DNA from: Mytilisepta virgata
Taxonomy: Eukaryota; Mollusca; Bivalvia; Mytilida; Mytilidae
Direction of reading: 5' to 3'
Length of the DNA stretch: 64,000 nucleotides
NCBI GenBank assembly: GCA_028015205.1
Contig: CM051514.1
Span: forward strand, 7,192,001-7,256,000
The notes under the pieces were generated by a model. It searched no databases. It was given only the letters and a program-made list of their open reading frames with translations, and had not been told where the DNA came from. A program made the position numbers and the translations under genes. Shown here piece by piece: positions 48,632-60,159 of this stretch. Position 1 is the first letter of the stretch, and each line of letters begins with the position of its first letter.

Positions 48632-49577
48632 CTATTCTAAAGACTGCTTTATAAAATCAGCAACATTCGGCAAAACATCCATATCAGGGTCGAGAAAAGG
48701 TTTTAATTTGTCAATAGAGCCAAGCTGGTTAACATTTGGGTGTTTATCTATAAATGTATTTAAAAAATCTGTTCTTATATCATTATTGATTTGACAATAG
48801 AGGAGGAAATGAACCTCATCGTCAACAACATTACAAACTCTAGAGTACCTTAGTTCCCTGGGGACTTTTTTTTTATAGCGTTCAACTTCGATTTCTAGAG
48901 AATGGTCACTCATTCTAAATTTAGATAATACTCTTCGACTATTAGAATTTGCAATCTTGAAGTTTTCAAAATTCATGTCAGATTTTAATTTACTATAAAA
49001 TTATCAAAACTGTTAATTTTATCTAGTAATATTTTGTCATATTCATCTTTTATAATTATTATAGAAGAATTCTTAATTTTTTCTTTTATTCGTATGAAAG
49101 GTTTTTCTATATTTTCAAAGCTGTTTTTAACAAGTTCAAACTTATTCATATAGATATATCAAAGTATACTATGTATAAATGCCTTCCTCACATAATGACT
49201 TATTTAAACTGAGGACATCCTTTGGCAACGGGTTTCTATCATCTGAGTGACAAAATCACTTGAGATTTAATAAATGAGTAATGGTAATCTGCGATCCGAT
49301 ATTGCTAGCAGTTTTTCTTTACACCTAAAACATTCTTAAAAAAAATTATGATGTACATTTTCAAATGGAAGCCTGACAATCAGTCGCGACAAATCACAAT
49401 TAGTTCAATGTATTCTAGACCTACTTAGTGCTTTTAAAATAGTAAAATAGTCATCCATAAATCAAACTGCACAATTATATAGAATAACAGGTCGAATAAA
49501 TGTGTCAAATAGTTTCCACGACAACTCCACGGGGATATGCTTAAATATGACATATATTTCGTTCAGACAGAACAATT
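48632..49577 (-). pseudogene. LINE reverse transcriptase, fragmentary 3' end
   Basis: The minus-strand frame 48632-48976 encodes a LINE-type C-terminus: FRMSDHSLEIEVERYKKKVP, then VCNVVDDEVHFLLYC, ending in a TAG. Many mollusc and fish LINEs end with this pattern (a short Cys/His segment after the RT); this is from memory. Its first cysteine appears replaced by serine. Upstream, at 49462-49577, FKHIPVELSWKLFDTFIRPV followed by ILYNCAV resembles the RT thumb region. Between them the frame is broken by several stops and at least one shift near 48985. The element would have made the enzyme for target-primed reverse transcription. Now inactive. A mussel-type repeat abuts its 5' side. Confidence 0.7.
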
Positions 49578-49587
49578 CTTTAAGTAG

Positions 49588-49763
49588 AATAAAGAATGGA
49601 AACGGGGAATGCGTCAAAGAGACAACAACCCGACCAAAGACCAGAAAACAGCCCAAGGCTACCAATAGGTATTCAACGCAGCGATAAAATCCCGCACCCG
49701 GAGGCGGGCTTTAGCTGGCCCCTAAACAATAATGCATACTTGTTCAGCGAAATGGACGCCACA
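49588..49763 (+). repeat. Fragment of the mussel-type repeat at 11335
   Basis: It runs from GAATAAAGAATGGAAACGGG to TTCAGCGAAATGGACGCCAC, in the opposite sense to 11335-11818 and the same sense as 21134-21290. Confidence 0.8.
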
Positions 49764-49919
49764 CTAGTTCTTTTTTGAAAGTTGTAATGTAAATTTATAA
49801 ATTGGTCGATGTAGTATTAACTTTCAAAAATGAGTACAATTCAATTTTGTAAAAGTTTAAGAGTTTTTTTTCTTTCTGTAGTGCTTACTTCAGTCTTGAA
49901 GATTTTAGAGTGACTTTGG

Positions 49920-50115
49920 CATATTTTGTTTAATTTGTCTGTATTTTATCTGTTAGCTTTTTTGCACATTGTTCTGGGCTCTCCCGTTTCTATGGTTGTG
50001 TTTTGTGCTCTTCGTGTTTTATTTTTGTCTGGTATTCTATCGATTGGATGGCGTTAATTGATTTATATGACATTGGTGACATTTCGTATTATTCATTTTG
50101 TTGTTTATTTTTAAT
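49920..50115 (-). repeat. Reverse fragment of the repeat at 2330
   Basis: Its complement carries AACAACAAAATGAATAATAC and ATCAATTAACGCC-like blocks in the order seen at 32055. Diverged. Confidence 0.5.
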
Positions 50116-50169
50116 AAATTCACATATTTCGGCGGAAAGAAAACCGTTTATTGTAAATGAGAGCCATAT

Positions 50170-50334
50170 TGTGCTACATACTAAGGCTAGAAAAAGTTTC
50201 GTTCGCCGGAAACGGAAGTAAGGGAAATAACTTTGTTCAAATTATAATTTTAGAGTCAGAATCGTGATACCGGAAATGAGTTTCTGGACAGGCCTATTGC
50301 TGCAATCGCATAATTTGCCACGCCAACAACATAT
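50170..50334 (-). repeat. Interspersed repeat, copy 2 of 2
   Basis: Reverse complement of 8038-8214 along most of its length; ends at CACGCCAACAACAT. Confidence 0.75.
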
Positions 50335-51084
50335 TATTAATCTAATCAATCGTCAAATCTTCGAATTGACTTTTGTGTTGAGGGTTCAACTAAGTCAATG
50401 AAGCTTTAAGGTACCTGGATTTTTGTTAAGATCTATTTTCACTATTCTATTTCTCACGGTGTGTTCGATTATTACTTTTGGCTTTAAAAGTTTTTGTAAG
50501 AAGTATGAATAATGAAAGTCTATATACAATGCACGTTGTACGCAAAGAAATCTGGTAGTTCAGTTTTTACATTAATTTTACTTCGAATTTATCATCATAG
50601 TTTCCTTTTTCATTTATATTTAAATTATTTCATAATTTATATGCCTATCCTTCCGGATCAGCTGGTGTCACTCCTGGCACATTACAAGTGCTTAAACTTT
50701 TTCTTAATTCATCCGTACACATACAGTCAGGGTTAGCATATCGTTTGTGCACTATATCTAGTATACTAATGGATTAACTGATCAACAAAACGAAATATAC
50801 ATAGAGAAGTAAAAAATGTTTGATAAGCAATAATTTGTCCCTTCAATTCATCGATTCAATTTAAATGTTTTATATCTGTTACCAAATAAACTGTTTCCCG
50901 CTTTGCCAATGTACGTAAAGCTCTTTGTATGATTCATTTAAGTTTAGTTAAATCATAAATTTGATATTCTGAACATGAAGTTTGATAAAATAGCGACAAA
51001 CGCAATTAACTGAAATAGAAGCGGTTTGTAATTTTATATAAAGCGAAAGAAAATATAATTTGCGTTGTAATTTAAACATGGGCT
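50335..51084. other. No gene seen
   Basis: AT-rich sequence without recognised features. Confidence 0.5.
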
Positions 51085-51483
51085 TTAAGGATGATCGCTG
51101 GTCATATAGGAAATAAATAGGATTTGAAATAGGTGTTTTAGTTTGAGAGAATATATGAATAGTAAACAAATAAGCAAGAAAAAATTATAGGTTCATGTGC
51201 TCATTTTAGAGCTATAAGGCCTTGAAAATTTGCAGGAAATGGGTTTTCTCTGGATTTTTCATTGTCTTTGCATTGACAACTTCAGTCTCTCAAAAATGTA
51301 TGAAAAAATAAAAAGGATTTCATAAAATTTTGTCAAATACCATTTTAAGGTATATATGATTAAATTATAAAAGAAAAGGTGGGGGTTCATGGGCAAAAAA
51401 AATCATGTTTAAGAAATGGATAAAACCTGAGGATTCCGAAAATCTGACAAAAAGACCAAAACATGACCAGCGAGCATCCTTAA
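51085..51483 (-). mobile_element. TTAA-flanked MITE, family 1, copy 3
   Basis: An inverted copy of 17717-18108, with TTAAGGATGATCGCTGGTC at the left and GACCAGCGAGCATCCTTAA at the right. Termini are better kept than at 30527. Confidence 0.87.
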
Positions 51484-52352
51484 AGCTCGTAAATAAATTT
51501 TGGTAAAGTAACACCATGTAGGAGGACTTCTCGGTGTACATATCATGCCAAGAGCCAAGTCGTCTAGACATTCAATCAACTCGTAAAGCAAGCATTAGTC
51601 AGACATGGTCCATCGTAAATCATCCTTTTCATTTATATGACAGTTCCATTTAAGCTTAGGATATAACCCCGGGCGTTATAGTGTAATGAATGGTATGATA
51701 TTTTGATTTGACAATATATTTGATATCCAAATGCAGTACCAAAGGTTTATCACACATGTTATAAGACGGCGTTGTTTATCAGCAAATTCTTTTTGACTGT
51801 CCCTAATTGTTTCTCACATGTAAATTTGATAGACGATTTCCAGATGTATAGTTTCTAAACGATGTTTTCATCCCTTGCTGCAACTGACAGAATCGTTTTC
51901 ATTTTTTACCTTGTCTGGCATAAATTTGATTTATGTCTTTTGTATAGCAGGCTAGGAATTCTTGTTCATAAGGGAAAAAATGAATGCCTTGATCCTTTTT
52001 CAGTAATATTGTGATTTTTGTTTTAGTTTCAAATTCGAATGCAACATTTTTTGAAGACAAGTTATTGAGAATTTATAATAACGTGTATCTGAATTACATG
52101 CTGTCAGCGTATGCGTACATAAAAAATACCATATTTCTTATATTTTCCTATTGAAAATAATTGCCATACTTTCCATTTTGAAAAATATATCTATTATATT
52201 TGAATTTCTACTTCGTAAATTTGAAATATAATTCATATAGTGCACTAGAAAAGACAAAATATTCCATCAAAATCAAGACAACCCACCCAAGTTAAAGACT
52301 CATTGTAATCAATTAAGCACAGGTAAACTGTATAATGTTTCCGTACAGATAA
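51484..52352. other. No gene seen
   Basis: AT-rich sequence without recognised features. Confidence 0.5.
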
Positions 52353-52434
52353 CACAGTGTGGGAACGGAACTGTACGGTTTTTTAATGTTTTGGTCATTC
52401 GGGAGACTGTCAAGCGGGGCTCCGACATTCGAAA
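52353..52434 (+). other. Exon-like segment, inverted copy of 56995-57077
   Basis: Near-identical (one A/T-run indel seen) to the reverse complement of 56995-57077. Both contain an ATG followed by codons for FWSFGRLSSGAPTFE; the indel is upstream of that ATG. This copy lacks the downstream splice donor of its partner and runs into stops. Confidence 0.6.
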
Positions 52435-52783
52435 AAACAACAAGTCGCTGAATGTAAGGTTTGATTAACGCACAAGTTACTATATTAAGTTTCTGCTTCA
52501 AGATTTGGTAACGAAAACATTCTACATGTATATATAGACCAATGAAATACTAAAAACGACATATGCACCCAGAAGTTTTCCCTAAAATGGTTGAGCTCCG
52601 AGTAAAATTCTCCATCAACAGCGAATAAAAATGCTAAAAGAATGCAAAAAAATAATCGTCACTACAACAATTTTTACAATTGACCCTTTTCTGATATATA
52701 GTCTTACCTCTCTGAAAGTTTGATAACCATCGTCTCAGTAGAAAATAAAATTGATTAATTTTCTTAATGTTGGAAAATTTTAT

Positions 52784-52850
52784 TGACTGTACAATCGCTT
52801 GCTCGCTTACTGTACAATCACTTGGAGCTTTACTGTACAATCACTTGGCC
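52784..52850 (+). repeat. Short repeats of ACTGTACAATCACTTGG
   Basis: Three imperfect copies. Diverged counterparts lie in inverted orientation at about 56565-56645, at the same distance (about 350 bp) from the exon-like segments, so the inverted duplication extends at least this far. Confidence 0.65.
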
Positions 52851-53279
52851 AAAATAATAAAATACATTGCATATTTATTTCATTGTTTTCTATTTCTGCA
52901 CTATAATATTGATGTATTAAACATTTAAATAAGAGTGAACATAAATTCAGTCATTTTTTGCCGATTAAGCTTCTATCAAGTACACCATTCTAACGTACAC
53001 GTAGTTTTCTATACCAGAGAGACAAAAAATCGAAAATCAGTATACAAGACAAAAAAGTACAACACAAATGAAAATAAATCACTGATAAAAAAAAAAGCTC
53101 GCACAAAATGCACATAAAAAGTCATTATTTCGAATATTCCATTATTCTTTTATATCAAAGTTTTTAATTAAGCTTTTAATTTTTCTGCATTTATTTCAAC
53201 TTTTTAAGCACAATAAAAAAAAAGGTCAAGATTCCCTCTGTTTTCTGCGGCAGCTAGTTCTTTATACTTATAAATATTC

Positions 53280-53340
53280 CGTCCTGAATATGCACGAAAT
53301 AATTGCCACTGGACGTTAATCAAGCACCAATCAATCAAAT
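53280..53340 (+). repeat. SINE 3'-tail fragment
   Basis: Contains TTGCCACTGGACGTTAATCA and CAATCAATCAAA, the tail shared by SINE family B and family C. The rest of the element is absent (5' truncation). Confidence 0.6.
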
Positions 53341-53498
53341 AAGACTTATTTACAAAGAAATTTCATAATGTTTTACATGGAATACAATTTAGTATTCGAT
53401 CTTTTACTAGGATACACATCATGGACGGGGACGAAATTATTTTCATTGCTTTATATATTATTAAATCAAATATGTAGGTACAATATTTTGCGTCTCAA

Positions 53499-53592
53499 GA
53501 AGAATGTGCAGTTTGTGAGCGCTCAATTCAACCCTCCTCCTAACCTGTCCCAGGTTAGCAGGAGGGTTGAGCGCTCCCGCCACATTCTTTAT
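53499..53592. repeat. Strong hairpin
   Basis: Arms 53499-53546 and 53552-53592 share AAGAATGTG, GAGCGCTCAA and CAACCCTCCT-CTAACCT in inverted order around a 5-nt loop, with a small insertion in the left arm. It sits at the edge of the mussel-type repeat that follows. Confidence 0.8.
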
Positions 53593-53885
53593 GTGCCTGT
53601 CCCAAGTCAGGAGTCTGTAGTTCAGTGGTTGTCGTTGGTTCATGTATGTCATATTTGTTTTTCGTAAATTGTTTTGTTGTAAATTAGGCCGTTAGTTTTC
53701 TCAATTGAATTGTTTCATATTTTTCATGTCGGGGCCTTTTATAGCCGACTATACGGTATTGGTTTTTCTCATTGTTGAAGGCCGTACGGTTGCCTATAAT
53801 TGCTTACATCCACTTCATTTGAACTTTGGTGGATAGTTGTCTCATTGGCAATCATACCACATCTTCTTATTTCTATATTATAAAA
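53592..53885 (+). repeat. Mussel-type interspersed repeat
   Basis: Contains TGCCTGTCCCAAGTCAGGAG, GGGGCCTTTTATAGC and TCTCATTGGCAATCATACCA. I recognise this from memory as a very frequent sequence in Mytilus. It may be a retroelement 3' end. Confidence 0.75.
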
Positions 53886-54764
53886 TAATATGAATTCTAT
53901 CTCTAAAGTTTCAATAATCTTGATTGACAACTATGACGAGTTGATAACACAACTTAGGTACCGTCTTTTGTAAATTTTTGCTTAAGAATTACTACGTTCA
54001 CAAGTGGGGGAGTATTAAGTGAACAGTTCCTTAATACCAGATGTACAACTTAAATATGCGTGCAATATATATGTGAAGTTTCAAGGATTTTGCCCGTCCG
54101 ATATCACTTTACTATAAGCCGGTTTTGCTTTCATGCAATCCGGCCAATAAAAGTTCAAATTTGAAATTCCCAATTTTATTTCTTTGATAAAACAAAGTTT
54201 ATAGATAACAATTAGTTTTTTTCTGAAAGGGATTGATATAACTGCCTCCAATTAAAGAAAAGGTAGGTACTTTGACCTCTGAGTAGAAATGAAAACCCCA
54301 ATCCCCACTCACTTCACCCACTTCATACTTCAAAAGCTAAAAAAAAAATCCATGTACTATTTTCGGAAAAGTGATGCTCATACTTTAAATCAATCATATA
54401 TATTAAAAAGCCAAGCCCTGTTTTCTATTGGAAACCCATACAAGATTATACAACCTTTCGAATCAAAATTCACAATGCGACTCGTTTCTACAGAATCCCT
54501 GAAAATTTCATTGATTTCATTATCTTGTTTGAAAGGAGTTGCGGACGGGTGATTCATACCCCCTTTAAAACAAATTGTATAAAATAAAAATCTTAGTCCA
54601 TTGTGTAATTCGAAAGAGACAACAGATAAAAAAAGATAGTAGGTGCACTATGCATAGCCTGTAGATGCAGACTCCTGGAAAGTTTCAGTCCCTTTAATGG
54701 TTGTGGACGGGAGATGCCTTATCCAATATAACAACAAGTATACAATAAATTCTGAAGTCCTTTT
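53886..54764. other. No gene seen
   Basis: AT-rich sequence without recognised features. Confidence 0.5.
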
Positions 54765-54774
54765 TTTAAGAAGG

Positions 54775-55580
54775 AAAACTCCAGCGCTGGAGATGTAAAG
54801 TCAAGCGCGGTAGATTTAAAGTCAAGCATTGGAGATGTAAAATCAAGCGCTGTAGATATAAAGTCCAGCGCTGGAGATATAAAGTCCAGCGGTAGAGATG
54901 TTAAAGTCCAGTGTTGTAGATATAAAGCAGAGCGCTGGAGATGTTACTTCTACAGCGCTCGACTTAACATCTCGAGCGCTAGATTTTACACCAACCATCT
55001 TCAGCGCTAGACTTTAGAATTGCAGCGCTGGACTTAAAAGAAAGACAAGCTCCCTCTTTAAACTTTTTTAAAAATTGTATTTTTCACTTTTTATTTTATT
55101 TCGATCCCGATAATTTTGGGATGCTTTTCTACTGAACCCTGTTTGTCTCACACAAATAAAAAGTTGTGGTTTTGAAATTCCAGCGCTGTTGATCTAAAAG
55201 TCCAGTGTCATAGATCTAAAGTCCAGCGCTGAAGATCTAAAGTCCAGGCGCTGCAGATTTAAATTCAAGCGCTGGAGATGTAACATCTCGAGCGCTCGAC
55301 TTTATATCTACAGCGCTAGACTTTAGCATCTGTAGCGCTGGACTTTGGATCTCAAGCGCTAGACTTTAGATCTTCAGCGGTGGACTTAAGATCTGAAGCG
55401 CTGAATTTTAGATCTACAGCGCTGGAATTTAAAAACCACAATTCTTTATCTGTATGAGACCAACAAGGCTCAGCAGAAAACAATCCCAAAATTATTGGGA
55501 TCGAAATAAAATGCAAAGTGAAAAATATATTTTTTAAAAAGTTTAAAGGGGGAGCTTGCAGTTTTCTTCTTTACGATGGG
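54775..55580. repeat. Palindromic arrays of a 21-bp AGCGCT unit
   Basis: Units of the form CCAGCGCTGGAGATGTAAAG run forward at 54781-54945 and inverted at 54951-55039, then again forward at 55178-55280 and inverted at 55285-55430. Around the second array, 55040-55175 (CAAGCTCCCTCTTTAAAC to AAAGTTGTGGTTTT) pairs with 55430-55570, making a foldback of about 540 bp centred near 55285. No coding sense. A minus-strand frame at 55470-55700 crosses its right arm. Confidence 0.85.
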
Positions 55581-55673
55581 TTGTCTGTTCTTTTTTATTG
55601 ATGAATTTGGGAACAAGTCTCTGTATCTTCTTATATAAAAGTGAAACTCCAAATTGATAGGTGCTTTTACATG

Positions 55674-56058
55674 CAATCTAATTAAAAACCGATCTCTCAT
55701 CGCTCCCGTTTTCTGATATGTCGCGTGGGAGATCTAACGAAATCCCCTTTGAGGTCACATGTGAGTGAACTGGAACTTATGAATTTATAATAACATGCAA
55801 ATGAGTTGACTTCCTATCAATAAGCCAATCAGAAAAGTTTATGAATTCTGGGGACCCATGATTTCTTCGTTAATAAAATGAGTTACATCCCTTTACCACA
55901 CGATCAACTTACAAGATCGCCTAAGCCGCAATTTCATTGGTCGAACAGGACACACCTACGAGGTCACTCACATGTGACCTCAAAGCGGGTTTCGTTAGAT
56001 CTCCCACGCGACATATCAGAAAACGGAAGCGATGAGAGATCAGTTTTTAATTAGATTG
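55674..56058. repeat. 95-bp head-to-head inverted repeat with matching ATGs
   Basis: 55674-55768 pairs with 55964-56058 with few mismatches, leaving a 195-bp spacer. Each arm contains an outward ATG (minus at 55700, plus at 56032) followed by codons for MRD(R/Q)FLIRL; the frames diverge past the arms (minus to 55470, plus to 56235). The spacer has AGCCAATCAG at about 55835 and CATTGG at about 55935, both CCAAT-box-like. It may be a foldback element or a duplicated promoter/first exon. Confidence 0.7.
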
Positions 56059-56973
56059 TTTTACATGCTTTGTATTATCGGATTTATCATAACATCGTTC
56101 ATCAAAAGAATAACAATTTTATACAAGTCGAGCAAACCGCACTATAATTGTGTAGTTGAAAACGAAGTTTTAATGAATAAGTTCATTTTAGGTTTTCCAA
56201 ATAAGAAACAAAGTCTTACAATTATCTTGTATTAGTATTTGTCAGCTTGTTTGTTAATAGTAATATAAATCTTACGTGTGTGTAAGTGTCAGTTCTGTAA
56301 ATGATAAGGTCGTCTCGAGTACTAGTACTTTGAAGTGGAAGTGATTTTTGAAAACACAAAAGCATATTTATATAAAAGAAATTGTGTAGACAGTTGTATA
56401 AATATGTAAATGTGATAGTGAAAAAAAATCAGTGTTGGTTTTAAAGAAATTTGATTTGTTAATCTCCTTTTTTTTTTTTAGTTCTGAAGGAGATTTTGAA
56501 TTTAGAAATACTAAAATCGGGTTTTTTCATGCATACTCTAGCCAAAATCATGACACTGCTCCCAAGCGACAATACAGAACTGCTCCAAGTGATAATACAG
56601 TCGAAAGTTGTTTACCGACAAGCGACCGTACAGTGAAAAATATTTAGTGCCATGTATTTGTAAAGATTTAGAACTATTAGTGAGTGTAAACATATTGAAG
56701 TTAAATTTGAGGAAAAACTATATATTAATTCTAATAAAAGAGGTTAAATTTTTTGAAAAAATTCTTTTAAAGTAAAAATTCCAGCTGAATGAACACAATC
56801 ATTTGCATAATTTGGGTCGGAGCTCTTAGTTTCATTTCAATGTTTTCCCTGTTTTCTTGCCTTAAGAATGTTTTCTGCACCCCTGAATGTTAGAATATTA
56901 ATGACAGATATAAACATTTACTCATATGCATTACAAGTAAGCCCCAGAGATAATAGTGATAAAAAACACTTAC

Positions 56974-57077
56974 CTCCTCCGTAGCTGTAAATTATTTCGA
57001 ATGTCGGAGCCCCGCTTGACAGTCTCCCGAATGACCAAAACATTAAAAAAACCGTACAGTTCCGTTCCCACACTGTG
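56974..57077 (-). other. Candidate coding exon with splice donor
   Basis: On the minus strand an open frame reads MFWSFGRLSSGAPTFEIIY and continues SYGGG into the donor GTAAGTG (56967-56973). The first 83 bp are kept nearly identical in the inverted copy at 52353-52434 while surrounding sequence has diverged. No domain recognised, no signal peptide. It may instead be a piece of an interspersed repeat. Confidence 0.4.
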
Positions 57078-57249
57078 GATAATAATTGGTCATGATACAC
57101 TCCAGGCAGTATACCTTGTTTTGATCTTGTGATCTTAAATTAGTCTAAAAAATCCAGAGATTTGGCAGAGATTCGAAAATCAAGAAATGTCATATTAAGA
57201 CAGAAGTGGCCGTTTAAGGCCAAAACGCTTTGATGTTGAATTCGAAGTA

Positions 57250-57830
57250 TCAATAGATAATAAACGGATAACAGGACATACTGGACTCCGGATAGTCTGA
57301 CTTTGTACAGTGGTGGGGTTAAAAATGCTAAAATACTCCGGATAGTCTGAATTTGTACAGTGGTGGGGTAAAACATGCTAAAATACTCCGGATAGTCTGA
57401 CTTTGTACACTGGTGGGGTTAAAAGTGCTAAAATACTCCGGATAGTCGGACTTTGTACAGTGGTGGGGTTAAACATGCTAAAATACTCCGGATAGTCTGA
57501 CTTTGTACAGTGGTTGGGTTAAACATGCTAAAATACTCAGGATAGTCGGACTTTGTACAGTGGTTAGGTTAAACATGCTAAAATACTCCGGATAGTCTGA
57601 CTGTACAGTGGTGGGGTTAAACACGCTAAAATACTCCGGATAGTCTGACTTTGTACAGTGGTGAGGTTAAACATGCTAAAATACTCCGGATAGTCTGACT
57701 TTGAACAGTGTTGGGGTTAAACATGCTATAATACTCCGGATAGTCGGACTTTGTACAGTGGTGGGGTTAAACATACTAAAATACTCCGGATAGTCGGACT
57801 TTGTACAGTGGTTGGATTAAACATGCTATA
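57250..57830. repeat. 50-bp minisatellite, about 11 units
   Basis: Unit AAATACTCCGGATAGTCTGA plus CTTTGTACAGTGGTGGGG plus TTAAACATGCT. It begins within a copy of the repeat at 2330 (AATAAACGGATAACAGGA at about 57260). Variants TCTGA/TCGGA and GGTGGGG/GGTTGGG are scattered. Confidence 0.93.
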
Positions 57831-58383
57831 TAATATACAGTTTCAATCAATGGACCAGAATATTTTTCTCAAATTTCTATAAACAAACGATTCGGTCTAG
57901 TGACTATACATATTAAACAAATTACTTACTACCTTATCTTCATTCCGACCCAATCACGGTCCTAGGTTGGCGGACAATAAAACATCACGGGCCAATAGAT
58001 CACAGCAGGGGAACAAAGCATGGCAAAATAGGTATGTTACAAAGTGTCAAAAGTACATTATGAATAAAAACCTTTACAGTGTCATTACCAACAAGGTACC
58101 ATTAACTTTGTACATGTATGTTATTTCTCTAGTTTGTGTAATATAGTGCGACAGTATTTGAAGCGAAGTTATATGGCTCTTACCAGCTTTATAGTCACAA
58201 AGAGGACATTCTTGACCCTGCTACTGACAAGGCAATTATAACATTCCTAGCTGTCACCTAGTCATAAAGTTTAAGTGAAATTGCCATTATTCATGATAGA
58301 CCAGTATATTGCATGTATTAAAAAAAATGGTCTGCAGCATGTGCATAAATAAATAATTTCTTTGATACTTATTTAGATGCACA
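57831..58383. other. No gene seen
   Basis: Unrecognised sequence between the minisatellite and a SINE. Confidence 0.5.
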
Positions 58384-58393
58384 GTTGTGCTCA

Positions 58394-58712
58394 TGGATGG
58401 ATGGATGAATTATTGTTTAACGTCCAGTGGCAACCAGGTGCATATCAGGACGAGAACATGTTGATATGATAATGAATATGATCCCTGCTTTGTACTAGAC
58501 CGACACGCTAAGTCGGATTTTTAATGTGCTAGCTCACGAGGTAACTGTCCCCAGGAAGACATATCACCTCACTCGAACACATTATACTGACCCCGAGCCG
58601 ACCAGTCTTTGCTCTTACTCCTAGATGCTTGGCGGAGAAGCAGCAAAAACCAATTTTAATGTCTTTGGTTTGACCCGGCCGGGGATCGAACCCGCGACCT
58701 TCTGCACTCGGG
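58394..58712 (-). mobile_element. tRNA-derived SINE (family B), copy 2
   Basis: The minus-strand 5' part keeps the tRNA B box (GGGTTCGATCCCC, complement of 58681-58693) but lacks the A box, so it is 5'-truncated. It ends at the left in a TCCA-repeat tail. A 10-bp target duplication, GTTGTGCTCA, flanks it (58384-58393 and 58713-58722). Confidence 0.9.
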
Positions 58713-58722
58713 GTTGTGCTCA

Positions 58723-59835
58723 AGGTTAAAGGTTAAAAATTTTTAAAACCAAAACAATAATAAGAGTGTTTATGGCCTTGACTTAAAGCAGAGTCCAGGT
58801 CATTTTTATGTTCCATGTTTTGCTTGTTAGCTCATGGTCCACCTGTTATTAGTATTACACCACCAAGGTCAAACTAAAAACTGCAATGAACAGTTAGAAA
58901 TAATGCCCCGTATTACAGCCAAAATATCAAATATAATTATTTCTTAAATTGACAGTATCAATCACCTTCTGACTGGTTGTTTTCATCTTAACAAATACTC
59001 TTCTATCCTTTTGGAATCTTCTGGGAATCATTAAAATATTTTCGATGGTGTTTACCGTTCCATCTCAATGGCATCGAGATTTGTCAATCATATATGTGTA
59101 TTTTATTTAGATTTATTTACCTCTGGGGTTTGTAAAAGAAAACAATACGCCAGAAGGACGGAAGAATAATATGATTTCTATCATTTCATTTTATTTTAAA
59201 ATAATCAATTTGTAAAGAATCCGTGTCTTATAAGTTCCACGCAAGGTTAAAGTTAATTCCATTTTCAATTAATCCTTGCATTCATCAATGTGTTTGAAGT
59301 CGGATCTTCACAAAATTGTATTTGTCGAGGAAACACTTGCCTGTCGAAACTTTAACGGATGTCACACTTTTTAAACGCAAAATACTTCCTTGAAAGTTAA
59401 ATTTGTTTATCCGTGGAACCATTAAATTAGATTTTCTCACTTTAATATAATTTCTTTTTAAAAATAGACAAATAATTAAAACGGATGTAACTTAATTCAA
59501 AATGTTACTCATCGTCAATTGTCAAATATATTCATTAGTAAGTTTCTTTCACGGAAGAGTATTAAAATGTAATCTTTGTCAAATGTGATGGCTACAAAAG
59601 TTTATTGATCCATGGTACAGTTGTACTCTGTGCCGTGCGAGTTTGGTTTAGGTTACTACCTCACACACAGATCTCTTGTCAATAATGTTGGGTTAGCTTG
59701 ATGACATTGTTGACTTATATTTCGTTGACCTATTGTTCCCCCTCCTGAGATTTCGTTTTCCGAATATTGGTAACTACTACGTTTTTTAAAGGAGGTTAAG
59801 AATTTGTTTTTGACAAGTCCAACTAGTTTCTATAA
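58723..59835. other. No gene seen
   Basis: AT-rich sequence without recognised features. Confidence 0.5.
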
Positions 59836-60012
59836 AAAGGACAAATATTCCTAAGGAGCAATAAAAAAAATAATCCATTGGACAGACAAACCCGGGAAGA
59901 CAAATGAACAACCACAAGCACAACAAATAAACACAGAAAACTAAAAAACAATGAACAACACGAACTCCTATAAAAACCAGGAGTGAACCCAGGTGCTCGG
60001 GAAGGGTATCTC
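59836..60012 (-). mobile_element. 5'-truncated Penelope-like element tail
   Basis: Matches the 3' part of 40565-40815, from AAAAGGACAAATA through ACAGACAAACCCGGGAAGAC to CGGGAAGGGTA, where similarity stops. Shorter than the copy at 27988. Confidence 0.8.
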
Positions 60013-60159
60013 ATTTCCAAGCGGACAGATTTTCAAAAAAAATGTCATAAAAGTATGAATGGGTAAGCTAAAAAGAAGTCAATTATATATCAGCAAATAC
60101 ATATAAATACCGAAGCGACAAGACAGTGGGAAAAATGTCCATAAGACAAATCCAAAGGC

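Noticed and set aside
54775..55580. Possible CRISPR or integron-like array from the AGCGCT units
   Set aside because: No unique spacers, orientation switches inside the arrays, and no associated genes; it is a palindromic repeat.
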